Below the pieces are notes generated by a model, which was not told the origin of the DNA, ran no database searches, and saw only the letters and a list, made by a program, of their open reading frames with translations. Below are positions 9,372 through 18,054 of a DNA stretch of 64,000 nt, in pieces; the first letter of the stretch is position 1, and each line of letters opens with the position of its first letter. A program made the translations under genes and the position numbers. The stretch is from RGIG5579 sp045543495 (GTDB taxonomy: Bacteria > Bacillota > Clostridia > Oscillospirales > SIG627), in the NCBI GenBank assembly GCA_045543495.1, contig JAZQMO010000028.1, forward strand, positions 4,802 to 68,801, read 5' to 3'.

Positions 9372-9859
9372 TGCAGATCCCCCAAGGGCTTTCCTCCTGT
9401 GTGAACAAAGCTCTTTACCGTCTTTCTCTCGGGGATATGACCGTGCAGGAGATGATGGAATATCTCACCTCCCCCCATCGGAAGAACACGGGCTTTTCCT
9501 CGGAGGAAGCACAAAGAACCGCAGAGCTTCTCCTTGCCGAGGGCTTTCTGGATGATAAGCGTTACCTCAAGGTGCTTCTGCGCCGCTTGGAGGAAAAGGG
9601 CTTCGGCCCCCGCAGGATCCGGCAGGAATTGGTTCGTCACGGCTTCTCTGCCGCCCTGATTCAGCGGGTAGAGGAGAGACGGGTGGACTACACCGCCCGT
9701 GCCCTGCGCTATTTGGTGCAAACGAAAAAAGCCCCGCCCAAAACGGCACAGGAAAGAAAAAAGCTGATGGATTCCCTTGTGAGAAGGGGATATGACTATA
9801 CCACCGCCGCCGAAGCTGTGCGGCAGATCACCGAGGAGGATTTCACCTTTTCGGATTGA
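9371..9859 (+). CDS. recX: RecA regulator RecX
   Basis: This 162-residue helical protein of RecX/OraA type ('LAEGFLDDKRYL', 'GPRRIRQELVRHGF', 'RRGYDYTTAAEAV') modulates RecA filaments. The start codon shares one base with the prs stop, so translation is probably coupled. Its place two genes after recA supports the call even though the sequence is only moderately conserved. Confidence 0.9.
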   Translation: MQIPQGLSSCVNKALYRLSLGDMTVQEMMEYLTSPHRKNTGFSSEEAQRTAELLLAEGFLDDKRYLKVLLRRLEEKGFGPRRIRQELVRHGFSAALIQRVEERRVDYTARALRYLVQTKKAPPKTAQERKKLMDSLVRRGYDYTTAAEAVRQITEEDFTFSD

Positions 9860-9869
9860 AAGGAAAACC

Positions 9870-11204
9870 ATGCAGGCAAAAATAGGATTTGTTTCTTTGG
9901 GTTGTCCGAAGAATGAAGTGGATTGCGAATTGATGCTGGCAAGAGTGGCTCAGGCAGGGTATGAGATCGTGCCCGAGGATACCATGGCAGATGTGGTCAT
10001 TGTAAACACCTGCGCCTTCATTCAAAGCGCCAAGGAAGAGGCCATTGAGAACATTTTGGATCTGGCTTGGCTGAAGGAAAACCGATCCCTGCGGGGAATC
10101 ATTGTGACCGGATGCCTTGCTCAGCGCTATTTTGAGGAGATCCAAAAGTCCATTCCCGAGGTGGACGCCGCCCTTTCTTTGGGAGATGAGGTTTCCATTG
10201 TAGAGGCCATTGAGACGGTTCTACGGGGAGAAAAGTATTTCCGTCACTCCGATCCCGAGGCCTTGGAGCTGGAAGGGGATCGGGTGCTGACCCACGAGAG
10301 CTTTGCCTACCTTCGTATTGCCGAGGGGTGCAACAACCGCTGTTCATACTGCGCCATTCCCGGAATCCGCGGGTCTTTAAGAAGCCGTCCCATGGAAAAG
10401 ATTTTGGAGGAAGCCAAAACCCTTTCCGAAATGGGGATCCGAGAGATCTGCGTGGTGGCTCAGGATACCACGGGATACGGTCAGGATCTGTACGGCCGCT
10501 TGGCACTTCCCGAGCTTTTGGAAAAGCTCAGTGCCGAGGAGCTTGGCTTTCGCTGGATCCGATTGATGTATTGCTACCCCGATAAAGTCACTCCCGAGCT
10601 TTGCCGTGTGATGGCCGAGAAGAAGAACATCTGTCATTACATCGATCTTCCCATTCAGCATATATCCGATTCCGTTTTGGATAAAATGAACCGCCACGGC
10701 GGAAGCGAGGCCATTCGCAACAGCATTGCCATGCTTCGCAAGGCCATGCCCGATATTGCCATCCGCACCACGGTAATGGTGGGCTTCCCCGGCGAAAAGG
10801 ATAAGGATTTTTCTCTCCTTTCCAAATTTATTAAGGAAACCCGTTTTGAGCGCTTGGGCGCTTTTGCCTACTCCCGTGAGGAGGGTACCGCCGCCTACAC
10901 CATGGACGGCAGAGTGACCCGCAAAACCGCTGAAAAAAGGCAAGATTCCATTATGCAGGCGCAAATGGATATTACGGAAGAATACAACCGTTCCTTCCTC
11001 GGCAAAACCATGCTTGTTGTGGTAGAGGGGTACGATCCCGGCGTGAAAATGTATTTCGGCAGAACCGGCTATCACGCTCCCGAGATCGACGGCGTGGTGT
11101 ATTTTTCCTCTTCCAAAAAATCCCTTCCCGTTGGAGAATATGTTTCCGTTCTGATGGAAGAGGTTATGGAATATGATTTGATTGGAAAAGAGGTGGAACA
11201 ATGA
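9870..11204 (+). CDS. rimO: Ribosomal protein S12 methylthiotransferase RimO
   Basis: This 444-residue radical SAM methylthiotransferase acts on an Asp of ribosomal protein S12. The N-terminal MTTase domain has the three cluster cysteines (in 'SLGCPKNEVDCE', 'NTCAFI' and 'VTGCLAQRY'). The radical SAM site is 'CNNRCSYC', and a TRAM-like C-terminal region follows. 'SLGCPKNxVD' separates RimO from MiaB. RBS AGGA precedes the ATG at 9870. It overlaps pgsA by 4 bases. Confidence 0.95.
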   Translation: MQAKIGFVSLGCPKNEVDCELMLARVAQAGYEIVPEDTMADVVIVNTCAFIQSAKEEAIENILDLAWLKENRSLRGIIVTGCLAQRYFEEIQKSIPEVDAALSLGDEVSIVEAIETVLRGEKYFRHSDPEALELEGDRVLTHESFAYLRIAEGCNNRCSYCAIPGIRGSLRSRPMEKILEEAKTLSEMGIREICVVAQDTTGYGQDLYGRLALPELLEKLSAEELGFRWIRLMYCYPDKVTPELCRVMAEKKNICHYIDLPIQHISDSVLDKMNRHGGSEAIRNSIAMLRKAMPDIAIRTTVMVGFPGEKDKDFSLLSKFIKETRFERLGAFAYSREEGTAAYTMDGRVTRKTAEKRQDSIMQAQMDITEEYNRSFLGKTMLVVVEGYDPGVKMYFGRTGYHAPEIDGVVYFSSSKKSLPVGEYVSVLMEEVMEYDLIGKEVEQ

Positions 11205-11797
11205 ATTTGCCCAACAAGCTGACCATTATCCGCATTTTGATGGTTCCTGTTTTTCTGTTTTTCGGATTGTTCCGTTTTCCCGGAGCGTGGGGTGAGGGGA
11301 TCTCCCGCATCTTGGCGGCCCTGATTTTTGCCGCCGCCGCTCTTACCGACCTTGCCGACGGTAAGATCGCAAGAAAGCACGGGCTCATTACCGATTTCGG
11401 AAAATTTATGGATCCCTTGGCTGATAAATTCTTGGTCTTTTCCGCTATTCTGGTCTTTGTTTCCTCGTCTATGTATTACGGCTCCGAGGCTTTGCACATT
11501 GCCTTGGTGGTCAGCGGTGCCGTGGTGATCTTCCGTGAGCTTGCTGTGACCTCGCTTCGCCTTGTGGTGATGTCAAGTCCCAAGCCCGTTGTCATTGCCG
11601 CCAGCTGGTATGGCAAGGCAAAGACCGTTTCCCAGTGCGTGTGGGCCTTGGTGGTGATGCTGGAGCCTGTGGTGCTTTTCTTCCTGCCTTTTCCCATTTT
11701 GACCTGGATCTCAACCGTAGTGATGACTGCCCTGACCGTTTTGTCGGGCGTGGATTATATGAAGAGCTATTGGTCTTATCTTGACCCGACGAAATAA
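11201..11797 (+). CDS. pgsA: CDP-diacylglycerol-glycerol-3-phosphate 3-phosphatidyltransferase
   Basis: This 198-residue membrane enzyme performs the committed step of phosphatidylglycerol synthesis. The CDP-alcohol phosphotransferase signature D-G-X2-A-R-X8-G-X3-D-X3-D is complete at about residues 53-75 (starting 'LADGKIAR'). Several hydrophobic helices surround it. It overlaps rimO by 4 bases (ATGA) and lies 9 bases before cysS. Confidence 0.95.
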   Translation: MNLPNKLTIIRILMVPVFLFFGLFRFPGAWGEGISRILAALIFAAAALTDLADGKIARKHGLITDFGKFMDPLADKFLVFSAILVFVSSSMYYGSEALHIALVVSGAVVIFRELAVTSLRLVVMSSPKPVVIAASWYGKAKTVSQCVWALVVMLEPVVLFFLPFPILTWISTVVMTALTVLSGVDYMKSYWSYLDPTK

Positions 11798-11806
11798 GGA
11801 GAAAAA

Positions 11807-13207
11807 ATGAAACTGTTTAATGATCTGACCGGTAAAAAAGAAGAACTCAATCAGAAGGACAATTATGTCAGAATGTACGCCTGCGGCCCCACGGTATATA
11901 ACTATTTCCATGTGGGCAATGCAAGATGCTTTGTGACCTTTGATCTGCTTCGCCGCTATTTGGAGTACCGTGGCAATAAGGTGGATTTCGTTCAGAATTT
12001 TACCGATATTGACGATAAAATGATCCGCCGTGCCAACGAGGAGAATACCACCGTGAAGGCCGTTGCCGATCGCTATATTGAAGAATACTTTGTGGATGCC
12101 AAGGGACTTGGCGTGAACCCCGCTACCTTCCATCCCAGAGCTACGGAAAATATTGATGCCATCATCAGCATCATTGAGACCCTTATTGAAAAGGGTCACG
12201 CCTATGAGGCGAACGGTGATGTTTACTATTCCGCCCGCTCCTTCAAGGGCTACGGCAAGCTTTCCGGCAAGAATATTGACGATCTGGAAAGCGGCGCCCG
12301 CATTGATGTTTCCGATATCAAGCGTGACCCCTTGGATTTTGCCCTTTGGAAGGCCTCCAAGCCCGGTGAGCCCTTCTGGGAATCCCCTTGGGGACAGGGA
12401 AGACCCGGCTGGCACATTGAGTGCTCTGCTATGGTGGATAAGATCCTCGGTAAAACCATCGATATTCACTGCGGCGGTGTGGATCTGACCTTCCCTCACC
12501 ACGAAAACGAAATCGCTCAGTCCGAGGGTGCCTTTGACGTTCCCTTCTGTCGCTTCTGGATCCACAACGGATTTATCAATGTGGACAACAAGAAGATGAG
12601 CAAATCCCTCGGGAACTTCTTCACCGTGCGGGAAGCCGCCGAAAAATACGGCTATGCCGCCATCCGCTATTTCATTCTGTCCGCTCACTACAAGAGCCCC
12701 GTGAATTTCTCTGCCGATATTCTCGCTCAGGCACAGTCGTCGGTTCAGCGTCTTTACAACTGTGAAGAGAATCTGCGCTTTCTCCTTAAGAGTGCCGAAG
12801 GCTCGCTGACCGAGGAAGAAAAGGAATTCATCCTGAAGCTTGACGGCAGAAGAGAAGCCTTTATTGAAGTGATGGATGATGATTTCAACACGGCAGACGG
12901 TCTTGCCACCCTGTTTGAAGCCGTGAAGGACATTAACATCTTCGTCAATGCTCCCCGCAGCAAGGAGGCATTGGAAAAGATCCTTGCCTTTTATGAAGAG
13001 ATTTGCGGTCTGCTGGGTTTTTTGAAGCCTCAGGAGGAAGCAAAGAACGGCTTTGACGATGCTCGCATTGAGAGCCTCATTGAAGAGAGAGCCAATGCAA
13101 AAAAAGAAAAGAATTACGCCAAGGCTGACGAGATCCGCAATCTCCTGGCAGAAAACGGAATCGTGATCGAGGATACTCCCGCCGGCGCAAAGTGGCATCG
13201 AGCATAA
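11807..13207 (+). CDS. cysS: Cysteinyl-tRNA synthetase
   Basis: This 466-residue class I synthetase has the zinc-site start 'YACGPTVYNYFHVGNARC' (HIGH-like element), 'GWHIECSAM', 'HCGGVDLTFPHHENE' and KMSKS in 'KKMSKSLGNF'. Length is normal. No T-box leader is present; the gene is 9 bases behind pgsA and appears to be transcribed from upstream. A hairpin terminator follows directly. Confidence 0.98.
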   Translation: MKLFNDLTGKKEELNQKDNYVRMYACGPTVYNYFHVGNARCFVTFDLLRRYLEYRGNKVDFVQNFTDIDDKMIRRANEENTTVKAVADRYIEEYFVDAKGLGVNPATFHPRATENIDAIISIIETLIEKGHAYEANGDVYYSARSFKGYGKLSGKNIDDLESGARIDVSDIKRDPLDFALWKASKPGEPFWESPWGQGRPGWHIECSAMVDKILGKTIDIHCGGVDLTFPHHENEIAQSEGAFDVPFCRFWIHNGFINVDNKKMSKSLGNFFTVREAAEKYGYAAIRYFILSAHYKSPVNFSADILAQAQSSVQRLYNCEENLRFLLKSAEGSLTEEEKEFILKLDGRREAFIEVMDDDFNTADGLATLFEAVKDINIFVNAPRSKEALEKILAFYEEICGLLGFLKPQEEAKNGFDDARIESLIEERANAKKEKNYAKADEIRNLLAENGIVIEDTPAGAKWHRA

Positions 13208-13212
13208 AATGA

Positions 13213-13236
13213 AGCACCGGCTTTGCCGGTGCTTTT
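13213..13236 (+). terminator. Intrinsic terminator after cysS
   Basis: A perfect 9-bp stem (13213-13221 with 13225-13233), a 3-base loop and TTTT follow. It lies only 17 bases before the cinA ATG, so cinA depends on read-through or on an unseen promoter. Confidence 0.8.
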
Positions 13237-13253
13237 CCTTTGGAGGAATGAAA

Positions 13254-14534
13254 ATGAATCTTGTGGAAATACTGTCCGTAGGGGATGAGGTCATCTCGGG
13301 ACAAATCACGGATACCAACGCAGCCTATCTTTCCCGTAAGCTTTCCGAAATGGGCTTTTCCGTTCGCTTTCATCAAAGCTGCGGAGATGAAATGGGAGAG
13401 ATCGTATCGACTATGAGGCTTGCTCTTTCCCGATCGGATCTTGTGATTGTCACGGGTGGGCTCGGTCCCACGTATGATGATATTACAAGAGATGCGGCAT
13501 CCATCGTCTTTGATTCTCCCCTTGAGCCGAGTGCCGCCGCCGAAGCGCAGATCCGCTCTTATTTTGCCCGCCGCGGCATCCCGATGAGCGAAAACAATCT
13601 GCTTCAGGCCAAAGCGCCTCGCTGTGCCGAAATTCTGGAGAACCTTTGGGGAACGGCCCCCGCCCTTCACCTTTCGGGCAAGGCGGGTGAGATGTTTCTT
13701 CTTCCCGGAGTCCCCGGAGAAATGAAAATTCTGTTTGAGACCTACATTGTGCCGTTTCTGGATCTGAAACGGGAAGGGGAGAGGGAGAGCCGATCCCTTT
13801 TGCTCTACGGCATTTCCGAATCCCGCTTGGATGAAATGATGCGCGGCGTTTCGTGGCAGGAGGGGGTCATCGTTTCTCCCTATGCCGAATCGGGTCAGAT
13901 CCGCCTTCAGATCACCTCCTTTGCCAAAACCAAGGAGGAAGCAGTGTCGGCGGCTGACCGAGCCGAGGAATGCATTTTTCAGCTTGTGGGAGAGCACGTT
14001 TTCGGAGTGGGGGGTACCTGCCTGGAACAGGAGCTTGTCAGGGCACTGAAACAGAAAAGCCTTAGCATCGCCACGGCAGAAAGCTGCACCGGCGGCAGAG
14101 TATCCTCTCGTATCACCTCGGTCTCGGGTGCATCGGAGGTCTTTTCCTTGGGGGTTTGTGCCTATTCCGAGGAAGAGAAAAAGCGCCTTTTGTCCGTCGG
14201 AGAAAGAACCTTGGAGGAGGATGGGGTGTATAGCCTTCGCTGTGCCGAGGAAATGGCAAAGGGAATCTGCAAGCTTTCCGGTGCGGATCTCGGCATCGCT
14301 ACCTCCGGCATTGCGGGGCCCTCGGGGGGTACCGAGGAAAACCCTGTGGGAACGGTGTATTTTGCCGTCTGTTCCAAAAGCGGGGTGGTGTCTGAGAGAA
14401 GGGTATTCGGTACGGGGCATTATTCTCGGGAGCAGATCGCATCTCTTGCGGCTTCTCACGCCTTGTTTATGGCCCTGTCCGTTTTGAAACAGGAAGAAGT
14501 CACCGAAAATTCACCCGATTTTCGACAAATTTAA
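13254..14534 (+). CDS. cinA: CinA family protein (nicotinamide-nucleotide amidase / competence-damage protein)
   Basis: This 426-residue two-domain protein has an N-terminal MoCF/MoaB-like domain ('SVGDEVISGQITDTNA', 'VIVTGGLGPTYDDITRD') and a C-terminal PncC-type amidase domain ('TAESCTGGRVSS', 'TSGIAGPSGGT'). CinA proteins clean up pyridine nucleotides and are often near recA. GGAGG at 13242-13246 favours the ATG at 13254 over the one at 13248. Confidence 0.93.
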   Translation: MNLVEILSVGDEVISGQITDTNAAYLSRKLSEMGFSVRFHQSCGDEMGEIVSTMRLALSRSDLVIVTGGLGPTYDDITRDAASIVFDSPLEPSAAAEAQIRSYFARRGIPMSENNLLQAKAPRCAEILENLWGTAPALHLSGKAGEMFLLPGVPGEMKILFETYIVPFLDLKREGERESRSLLLYGISESRLDEMMRGVSWQEGVIVSPYAESGQIRLQITSFAKTKEEAVSAADRAEECIFQLVGEHVFGVGGTCLEQELVRALKQKSLSIATAESCTGGRVSSRITSVSGASEVFSLGVCAYSEEEKKRLLSVGERTLEEDGVYSLRCAEEMAKGICKLSGADLGIATSGIAGPSGGTEENPVGTVYFAVCSKSGVVSERRVFGTGHYSREQIASLAASHALFMALSVLKQEEVTENSPDFRQI

Positions 14535-14542
14535 GAAAATAC

Positions 14543-14571
14543 TTGCATTTTTTTCACAATACTGTTATAAT
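14543..14571 (+). promoter_or_regulatory. Promoter of ptsH (HPr)
   Basis: TTGCAT (14543-14548), 17-base spacer, TATAAT (14566-14571). It lies just after cinA and gives HPr its own transcript. Confidence 0.85.
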
Positions 14572-14612
14572 TGGGATAATATTTTTATGTTTGTGAGTAA
14601 TAGGAGTTTGAT

Positions 14613-14876
14613 ATGATCTCAAAAGAAGTTACGGTATTGAACAGCGTCGGTCTTCACGCAAGACCCGCCACTTACTTCATTCAAAAAGCAAATAGTTTCA
14701 AGAGCTCTCTTTGGGTAGAATGCGGCGACCGCAGAGCCAATGCCAAGTCTCTTCTCGGGATCTTGTCACTGGGCATCACCAAGGGCACACGCATCAATAT
14801 CATCGCCGATGGAGCAGATGAATTGGATGCGGTAGAGGGTCTTGCCAATCTGATCCTTGCCGGCTTCAACGATTGA
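14613..14876 (+). CDS. ptsH: Phosphocarrier protein HPr
   Basis: This 87-residue protein has the phospho-acceptor His15 in 'GLHARPAT' and the regulatory Ser46 in 'AKSLLGILSLGITKG'. It can therefore serve both sugar PTS transfer and HprK-dependent catabolite control. His15 argues against a Crh-type paralogue. It stands alone between its promoter and a strong terminator; enzyme I (ptsI) is not adjacent. The matching kinase HprK is at 50.1 kb. Confidence 0.96.
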   Translation: MISKEVTVLNSVGLHARPATYFIQKANSFKSSLWVECGDRRANAKSLLGILSLGITKGTRINIIADGADELDAVEGLANLILAGFND

Positions 14877-14880
14877 CCTT

Positions 14881-14919
14881 TACCGCTTGCTCGGAGAGAG
14901 CAAGCGGTATTCTTTTTAT
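14881..14919 (+). terminator. Strong intrinsic terminator after ptsH
   Basis: A perfect 12-bp stem (14881-14892 with 14898-14909) with a 5-base loop, followed by TTCTTTTTATT. It ends 11 bases before the uvrC ATG. Confidence 0.9.
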
Positions 14920-14930
14920 TGGGAGTCAAT

Positions 14931-16799
14931 ATGAAAGAGTATATTCCTCAGCTGCTGACCCCCGAGGCCCTTTTGGAGAAAGCCAAAAGCCTTCCCCAAA
15001 AGCCGGGTGTTTACCTGTTTTACGATAGCCTCGGTCAGATCATTTACGTCGGCAAAAGCCGCTCACTGAAAAACAGAGTCCTGTCATATTTTCAAAATCG
15101 AGGAAAGCACACCCCGAAAACGGAAAAGCTGGTTCGAACCGTTTCCGATCTTCAAACCATCGTTACCTCCTCCGAATCAGAGGCCTTGATTTTAGAAAAC
15201 GAAAAGATCAAGCTCCACAAACCAAAATTCAATATTCGCTTAAAGGATGATAAGGATTACCCTTATATCCGCCTGTCGGTGGGGGAAGCGTATCCCCGAT
15301 TGAGCTTTGCCCGCCGCAAGGAAAGAAAGGGAGATAAGTCCCGCTATTTTGGCCCGTACAGCTCCTCGGGAGCCGTGCGAAGCGCCATTGATACGGCCAA
15401 TAAGCTTTTTCTGCTTCCCACCTGCAAACGGAATTTCCCTCGGGATATCGGGAAGGATCGCCCCTGCCTGTATTATCATCTGGGAAAGTGCATCGGCGTT
15501 TGCACGGGCAAGGTCGAAAAAGAGGAGTATGAAAAAAGAATTGAGGATGTGATCCTATTTTTGCGGCACGATCATAAGAGGATCGCCGATTCCTTGGAGA
15601 AGGAAATGAGTGCCGCCGCCGAAAGAATGGATTTTGAAAAGGCCGCCAAAATGCGGGATCGCCTTTTTGCCCTCCGATCCCTGTCCCAGTCCTCTCAGGT
15701 GGTGCGGGATCTGCATTTTGATGCCGATGTATTCGGAGTCTTTTCCGATGAGCTTGGCGGCTGTATCAATCTTCTGTCCGTGCGAAACGGCAGTGTTGCC
15801 GACAGCACCAATTATCATTTCGGTGCCGATGAGATCTTGACCCCCGAAAGCTTCACCTCTCTGCTTCTCTCTCTTTATCGGGGAAGAGAAATGCTCCCCC
15901 GTCAGATCCTCATTCCATCCGAAATGAACAGCGAGGAGATGGAGGTTTTGTCCCTTCTTCTCACCGAGCAGGAGTCAAGAGAGGTTAAAATCCGAGTTCC
16001 CGAGCGGGGAGACGGAAGGGGACTGGTTCAAATGGCAACGGAAAATGCCTCTGCGGCGGCTCTTCACCGAAGAGAGCAGTTCCGCCGTGACGAGGAGGTA
16101 CTGGTGCTTTTGGCAAGCCGGCTTTCCCTTGAGGTCTTGCCCGAGCGGATCGAAAGCATTGATATTTCCAATTCCGGCAATGATGTGTTCCGTGCCGGTG
16201 TGATCACCTTGGAAAACGCCCGCTTTTTGAAAAAAGCCTATAAAAGCTTTGCTTTGGAACGGAATACCCCCGATGACGGCGCCTGTATGTACGAGGCCAT
16301 CAGTCGCCGTGTCAGGAGAGCGCTCTCGGGGGATGAGTCCTTTCTCCCCTTGCCGGATCTTTTTTTGGTGGACGGTGCCGCCACGCAGGTTTTTGCCGTC
16401 CGAAGCGCTCTTGCGGATGCAGGTCTTTCCATTCCCGTATTCGGCATGGTGAAGGATTCCTTTCATAAGACCCGATGCCTCACCGACGGAGAAAACGAGA
16501 TCTCCATTTCCCACGATCCCAAGCTTTTTCAGTTTATCTATGGGATTCAGGAGGAGGTTCACCGCTTCAGCCTTTCCCGTATGGATCATAGCCGCCGAAG
16601 CCGTATGAAGCATTCGGTTCTGACCGAGATCAATGGCATCGGAGAAAAGAAGGCCCATTGCCTGATGCGAGCCTTCGGGAGCATCAAGGCCATTCGTCAG
16701 GCAAAGAGGGAAGAAATTGCCGCCGTAAAGGGAATTTCCAAGCGGGATGCCGAGGCTGTCTATCATCATTATCATCAAAAAGAAAACGAGGAATCATAA
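14931..16799 (+). CDS. uvrC: Excinuclease ABC subunit C
   Basis: This 622-residue nucleotide-excision-repair nuclease has an N-terminal GIY-YIG domain ('PGVYLFY' and 'IIYVGKS'), a UVR motif near residue 210-235 ('MDFEKAAKMRDRL'), a central RNase H-like domain ('ESIDISN', 'VDGAATQV') and C-terminal helix-hairpin-helix repeats ('LTEINGIGEKKA'). A TTG at 14919 is in frame, but the ATG at 14931 has the better RBS (GGGAG). uvrA and uvrB are not in this window. Confidence 0.97.
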   Translation: MKEYIPQLLTPEALLEKAKSLPQKPGVYLFYDSLGQIIYVGKSRSLKNRVLSYFQNRGKHTPKTEKLVRTVSDLQTIVTSSESEALILENEKIKLHKPKFNIRLKDDKDYPYIRLSVGEAYPRLSFARRKERKGDKSRYFGPYSSSGAVRSAIDTANKLFLLPTCKRNFPRDIGKDRPCLYYHLGKCIGVCTGKVEKEEYEKRIEDVILFLRHDHKRIADSLEKEMSAAAERMDFEKAAKMRDRLFALRSLSQSSQVVRDLHFDADVFGVFSDELGGCINLLSVRNGSVADSTNYHFGADEILTPESFTSLLLSLYRGREMLPRQILIPSEMNSEEMEVLSLLLTEQESREVKIRVPERGDGRGLVQMATENASAAALHRREQFRRDEEVLVLLASRLSLEVLPERIESIDISNSGNDVFRAGVITLENARFLKKAYKSFALERNTPDDGACMYEAISRRVRRALSGDESFLPLPDLFLVDGAATQVFAVRSALADAGLSIPVFGMVKDSFHKTRCLTDGENEISISHDPKLFQFIYGIQEEVHRFSLSRMDHSRRSRMKHSVLTEINGIGEKKAHCLMRAFGSIKAIRQAKREEIAAVKGISKRDAEAVYHHYHQKENEES

Positions 16800-16800
16800 A

Positions 16801-17382
16801 ATGAGAATCATTACAGGAAAAGCAAAAGGAGTCAAGCTTGTAACCCTTCCCGGGGATGATGTGCGCCCCACCACGGAAATGTCCAAGGAGGGCATTTTCA
16901 GCGCTATTCAGTTTGATCTGGCGGGAAAGAGCTTTTTGGATCTGTTTGCAGGCTCAGGTCAAATGGGTCTTGAGGCCATCAGCCGTGGCGCAAGCGGCTG
17001 CACCTTCGTGGATTGCAGCGAGGATTCCTTAAAGATCGTGCGCCGCAACATTGAGAAAACAGGCTTTGGAGAGCAGTGCCGTGTCATTCGCAGTGAATAC
17101 GGAGAATACATTAAATCCGCCTCCAAGAGAGGGCAGTCCTTTGATTTTGTCTTTGCCGATCCGCCCTATGGTAAGGATCTGACCGATGAATTGATCAAGC
17201 GTATTCTGCGGGCAGGGCTGGTCAAGCCCGGCGGTCTTTTGATGGTGGAGGGCGCCAATGAATCCCTCCGTGATGAAAAGATCCCCGAAAGCCTGAAGGA
17301 AGAGATCGAGAGCATCAAGCGCTATAAATTCTCCAAATGCTATGTTTGGTTCGTGCGCCTGAAGGGGGAGAGGGAGGAATGA
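16801..17382 (+). CDS. rsmD: 16S rRNA guanine(966)-N2 methyltransferase RsmD
   Basis: This 193-residue SAM methyltransferase has 'RIITGKAKGVKL' at the start, 'RPTTEMSKEGIFSAI', motif I 'DLFAGSGQMGLEAISRGA' and the catalytic 'FADPPYGK'. It starts one base after the uvrC stop and overlaps coaD by 4 bases (ATGA). The rsmD-coaD pair is a standard arrangement. Confidence 0.95.
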   Translation: MRIITGKAKGVKLVTLPGDDVRPTTEMSKEGIFSAIQFDLAGKSFLDLFAGSGQMGLEAISRGASGCTFVDCSEDSLKIVRRNIEKTGFGEQCRVIRSEYGEYIKSASKRGQSFDFVFADPPYGKDLTDELIKRILRAGLVKPGGLLMVEGANESLRDEKIPESLKEEIESIKRYKFSKCYVWFVRLKGEREE

Positions 17383-17855
17383 AGCGAATTGCCGTCTGTC
17401 CCGGAAGCTATGATCCCATAACGGTGGGACACGCCCGCCTCATTCGCCGTGCCGCCGAGCTGTTCGGCGCCTGCGAGGTGGTGGTGATGAACAACAGGGA
17501 GAAAACCTATCGCTTTTCCATGGAGGAGCGTCTGGCGTTTTGCAAGGCAGCCTTTCAAGAGGATGAAAACATTTCGGTTTTTTCCTACGAAGGAATGCTC
17601 TATGAGTATTTGGCCGGCAGAAAGGACAGCGCCGTTTTGGTCAAGGGCGTTCGAAACGAAAAGGACTTTCTCTATGAGCGCAAAATGGCCGCCTTCAATC
17701 TGGAGCATTGCGGGGTGCAAACCCTGTATTTGGATGCCGAAGAGGAAATGGAGAGCATCTCTTCCACCTTGGTTCGGGAGAAAATGGATCAAAAGGAGGA
17801 TCTTTCGGGGCTTTTGCCGAAGGAAGTCATAAAACTTTTCCCAAACAAATTGTAA
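17379..17855 (+). CDS. coaD: Phosphopantetheine adenylyltransferase
   Basis: This 158-residue nucleotidyltransferase performs the penultimate step of CoA synthesis. 'PGSYDPITVGHARLI' supplies the T/HxGH-type ATP site near residues 8-17, and 'SSTLVRE' is near the C-terminus. RBS GGAGG lies inside rsmD. It is the last gene before the division cluster promoter. Confidence 0.96.
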   Translation: MKRIAVCPGSYDPITVGHARLIRRAAELFGACEVVVMNNREKTYRFSMEERLAFCKAAFQEDENISVFSYEGMLYEYLAGRKDSAVLVKGVRNEKDFLYERKMAAFNLEHCGVQTLYLDAEEEMESISSTLVREKMDQKEDLSGLLPKEVIKLFPNKL

Positions 17856-17894
17856 ACATTTTGTGAACAAGTGCTCTATTTTATCCTAAAACTA

Positions 17895-17923
17895 TTGAAA
17901 TTTATAAAATACTCCGCTATAAT
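17895..17923 (+). promoter_or_regulatory. Promoter of the mraZ division/wall cluster
   Basis: TTGAAA (17895-17900), 17-base spacer, TATAAT (17918-17923). Transcription should start near 17930, leaving a leader of about 125 bases before mraZ. Confidence 0.85.
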
Positions 17924-17937
17924 GGGTCTCAGAGGGG

Positions 17938-17956
17938 AAAAAGTGGTAAAAAGTGG
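17938..17956 (+). promoter_or_regulatory. Probable MraZ operator repeats
   Basis: Two direct copies of AAAAAGTGG (17938-17946 and 17948-17956) with a 10-base period sit just downstream of the -10 box. MraZ is known to bind short direct repeats with a G-T-G-G core upstream of its own gene, with helical phasing. Autoregulation is inferred by position and similarity. Confidence 0.65.
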
Positions 17957-18017
17957 GTGAAATAATCCATTTTTACCTGTCTTTTCCTATCCCCTCCCAT
18001 ATAGAGGGGTATTTTTT
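17945..18017 (+). terminator. mraZ leader: stem-loop plus terminator-like hairpin (possible attenuator)
   Basis: Two structures lie between promoter and gene. A stem-loop at 17945-17977 pairs 8 perfect bp (17945-17952 with 17970-17977) plus a short inner helix. A terminator-like hairpin pairs 17991-17996 with 18004-18009 (6 bp, 7-base loop), followed by TATTTTTTATTTTT. The 5' end of the transcript (GAGGGGA, 17932-17938) is also perfectly complementary to 17990-17996, so an alternative pairing could block the terminator. Confidence 0.5.
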
Positions 18018-18054
18018 ATTTTTATTCAGATTATATTAAGAAAGGAGTGATCCC

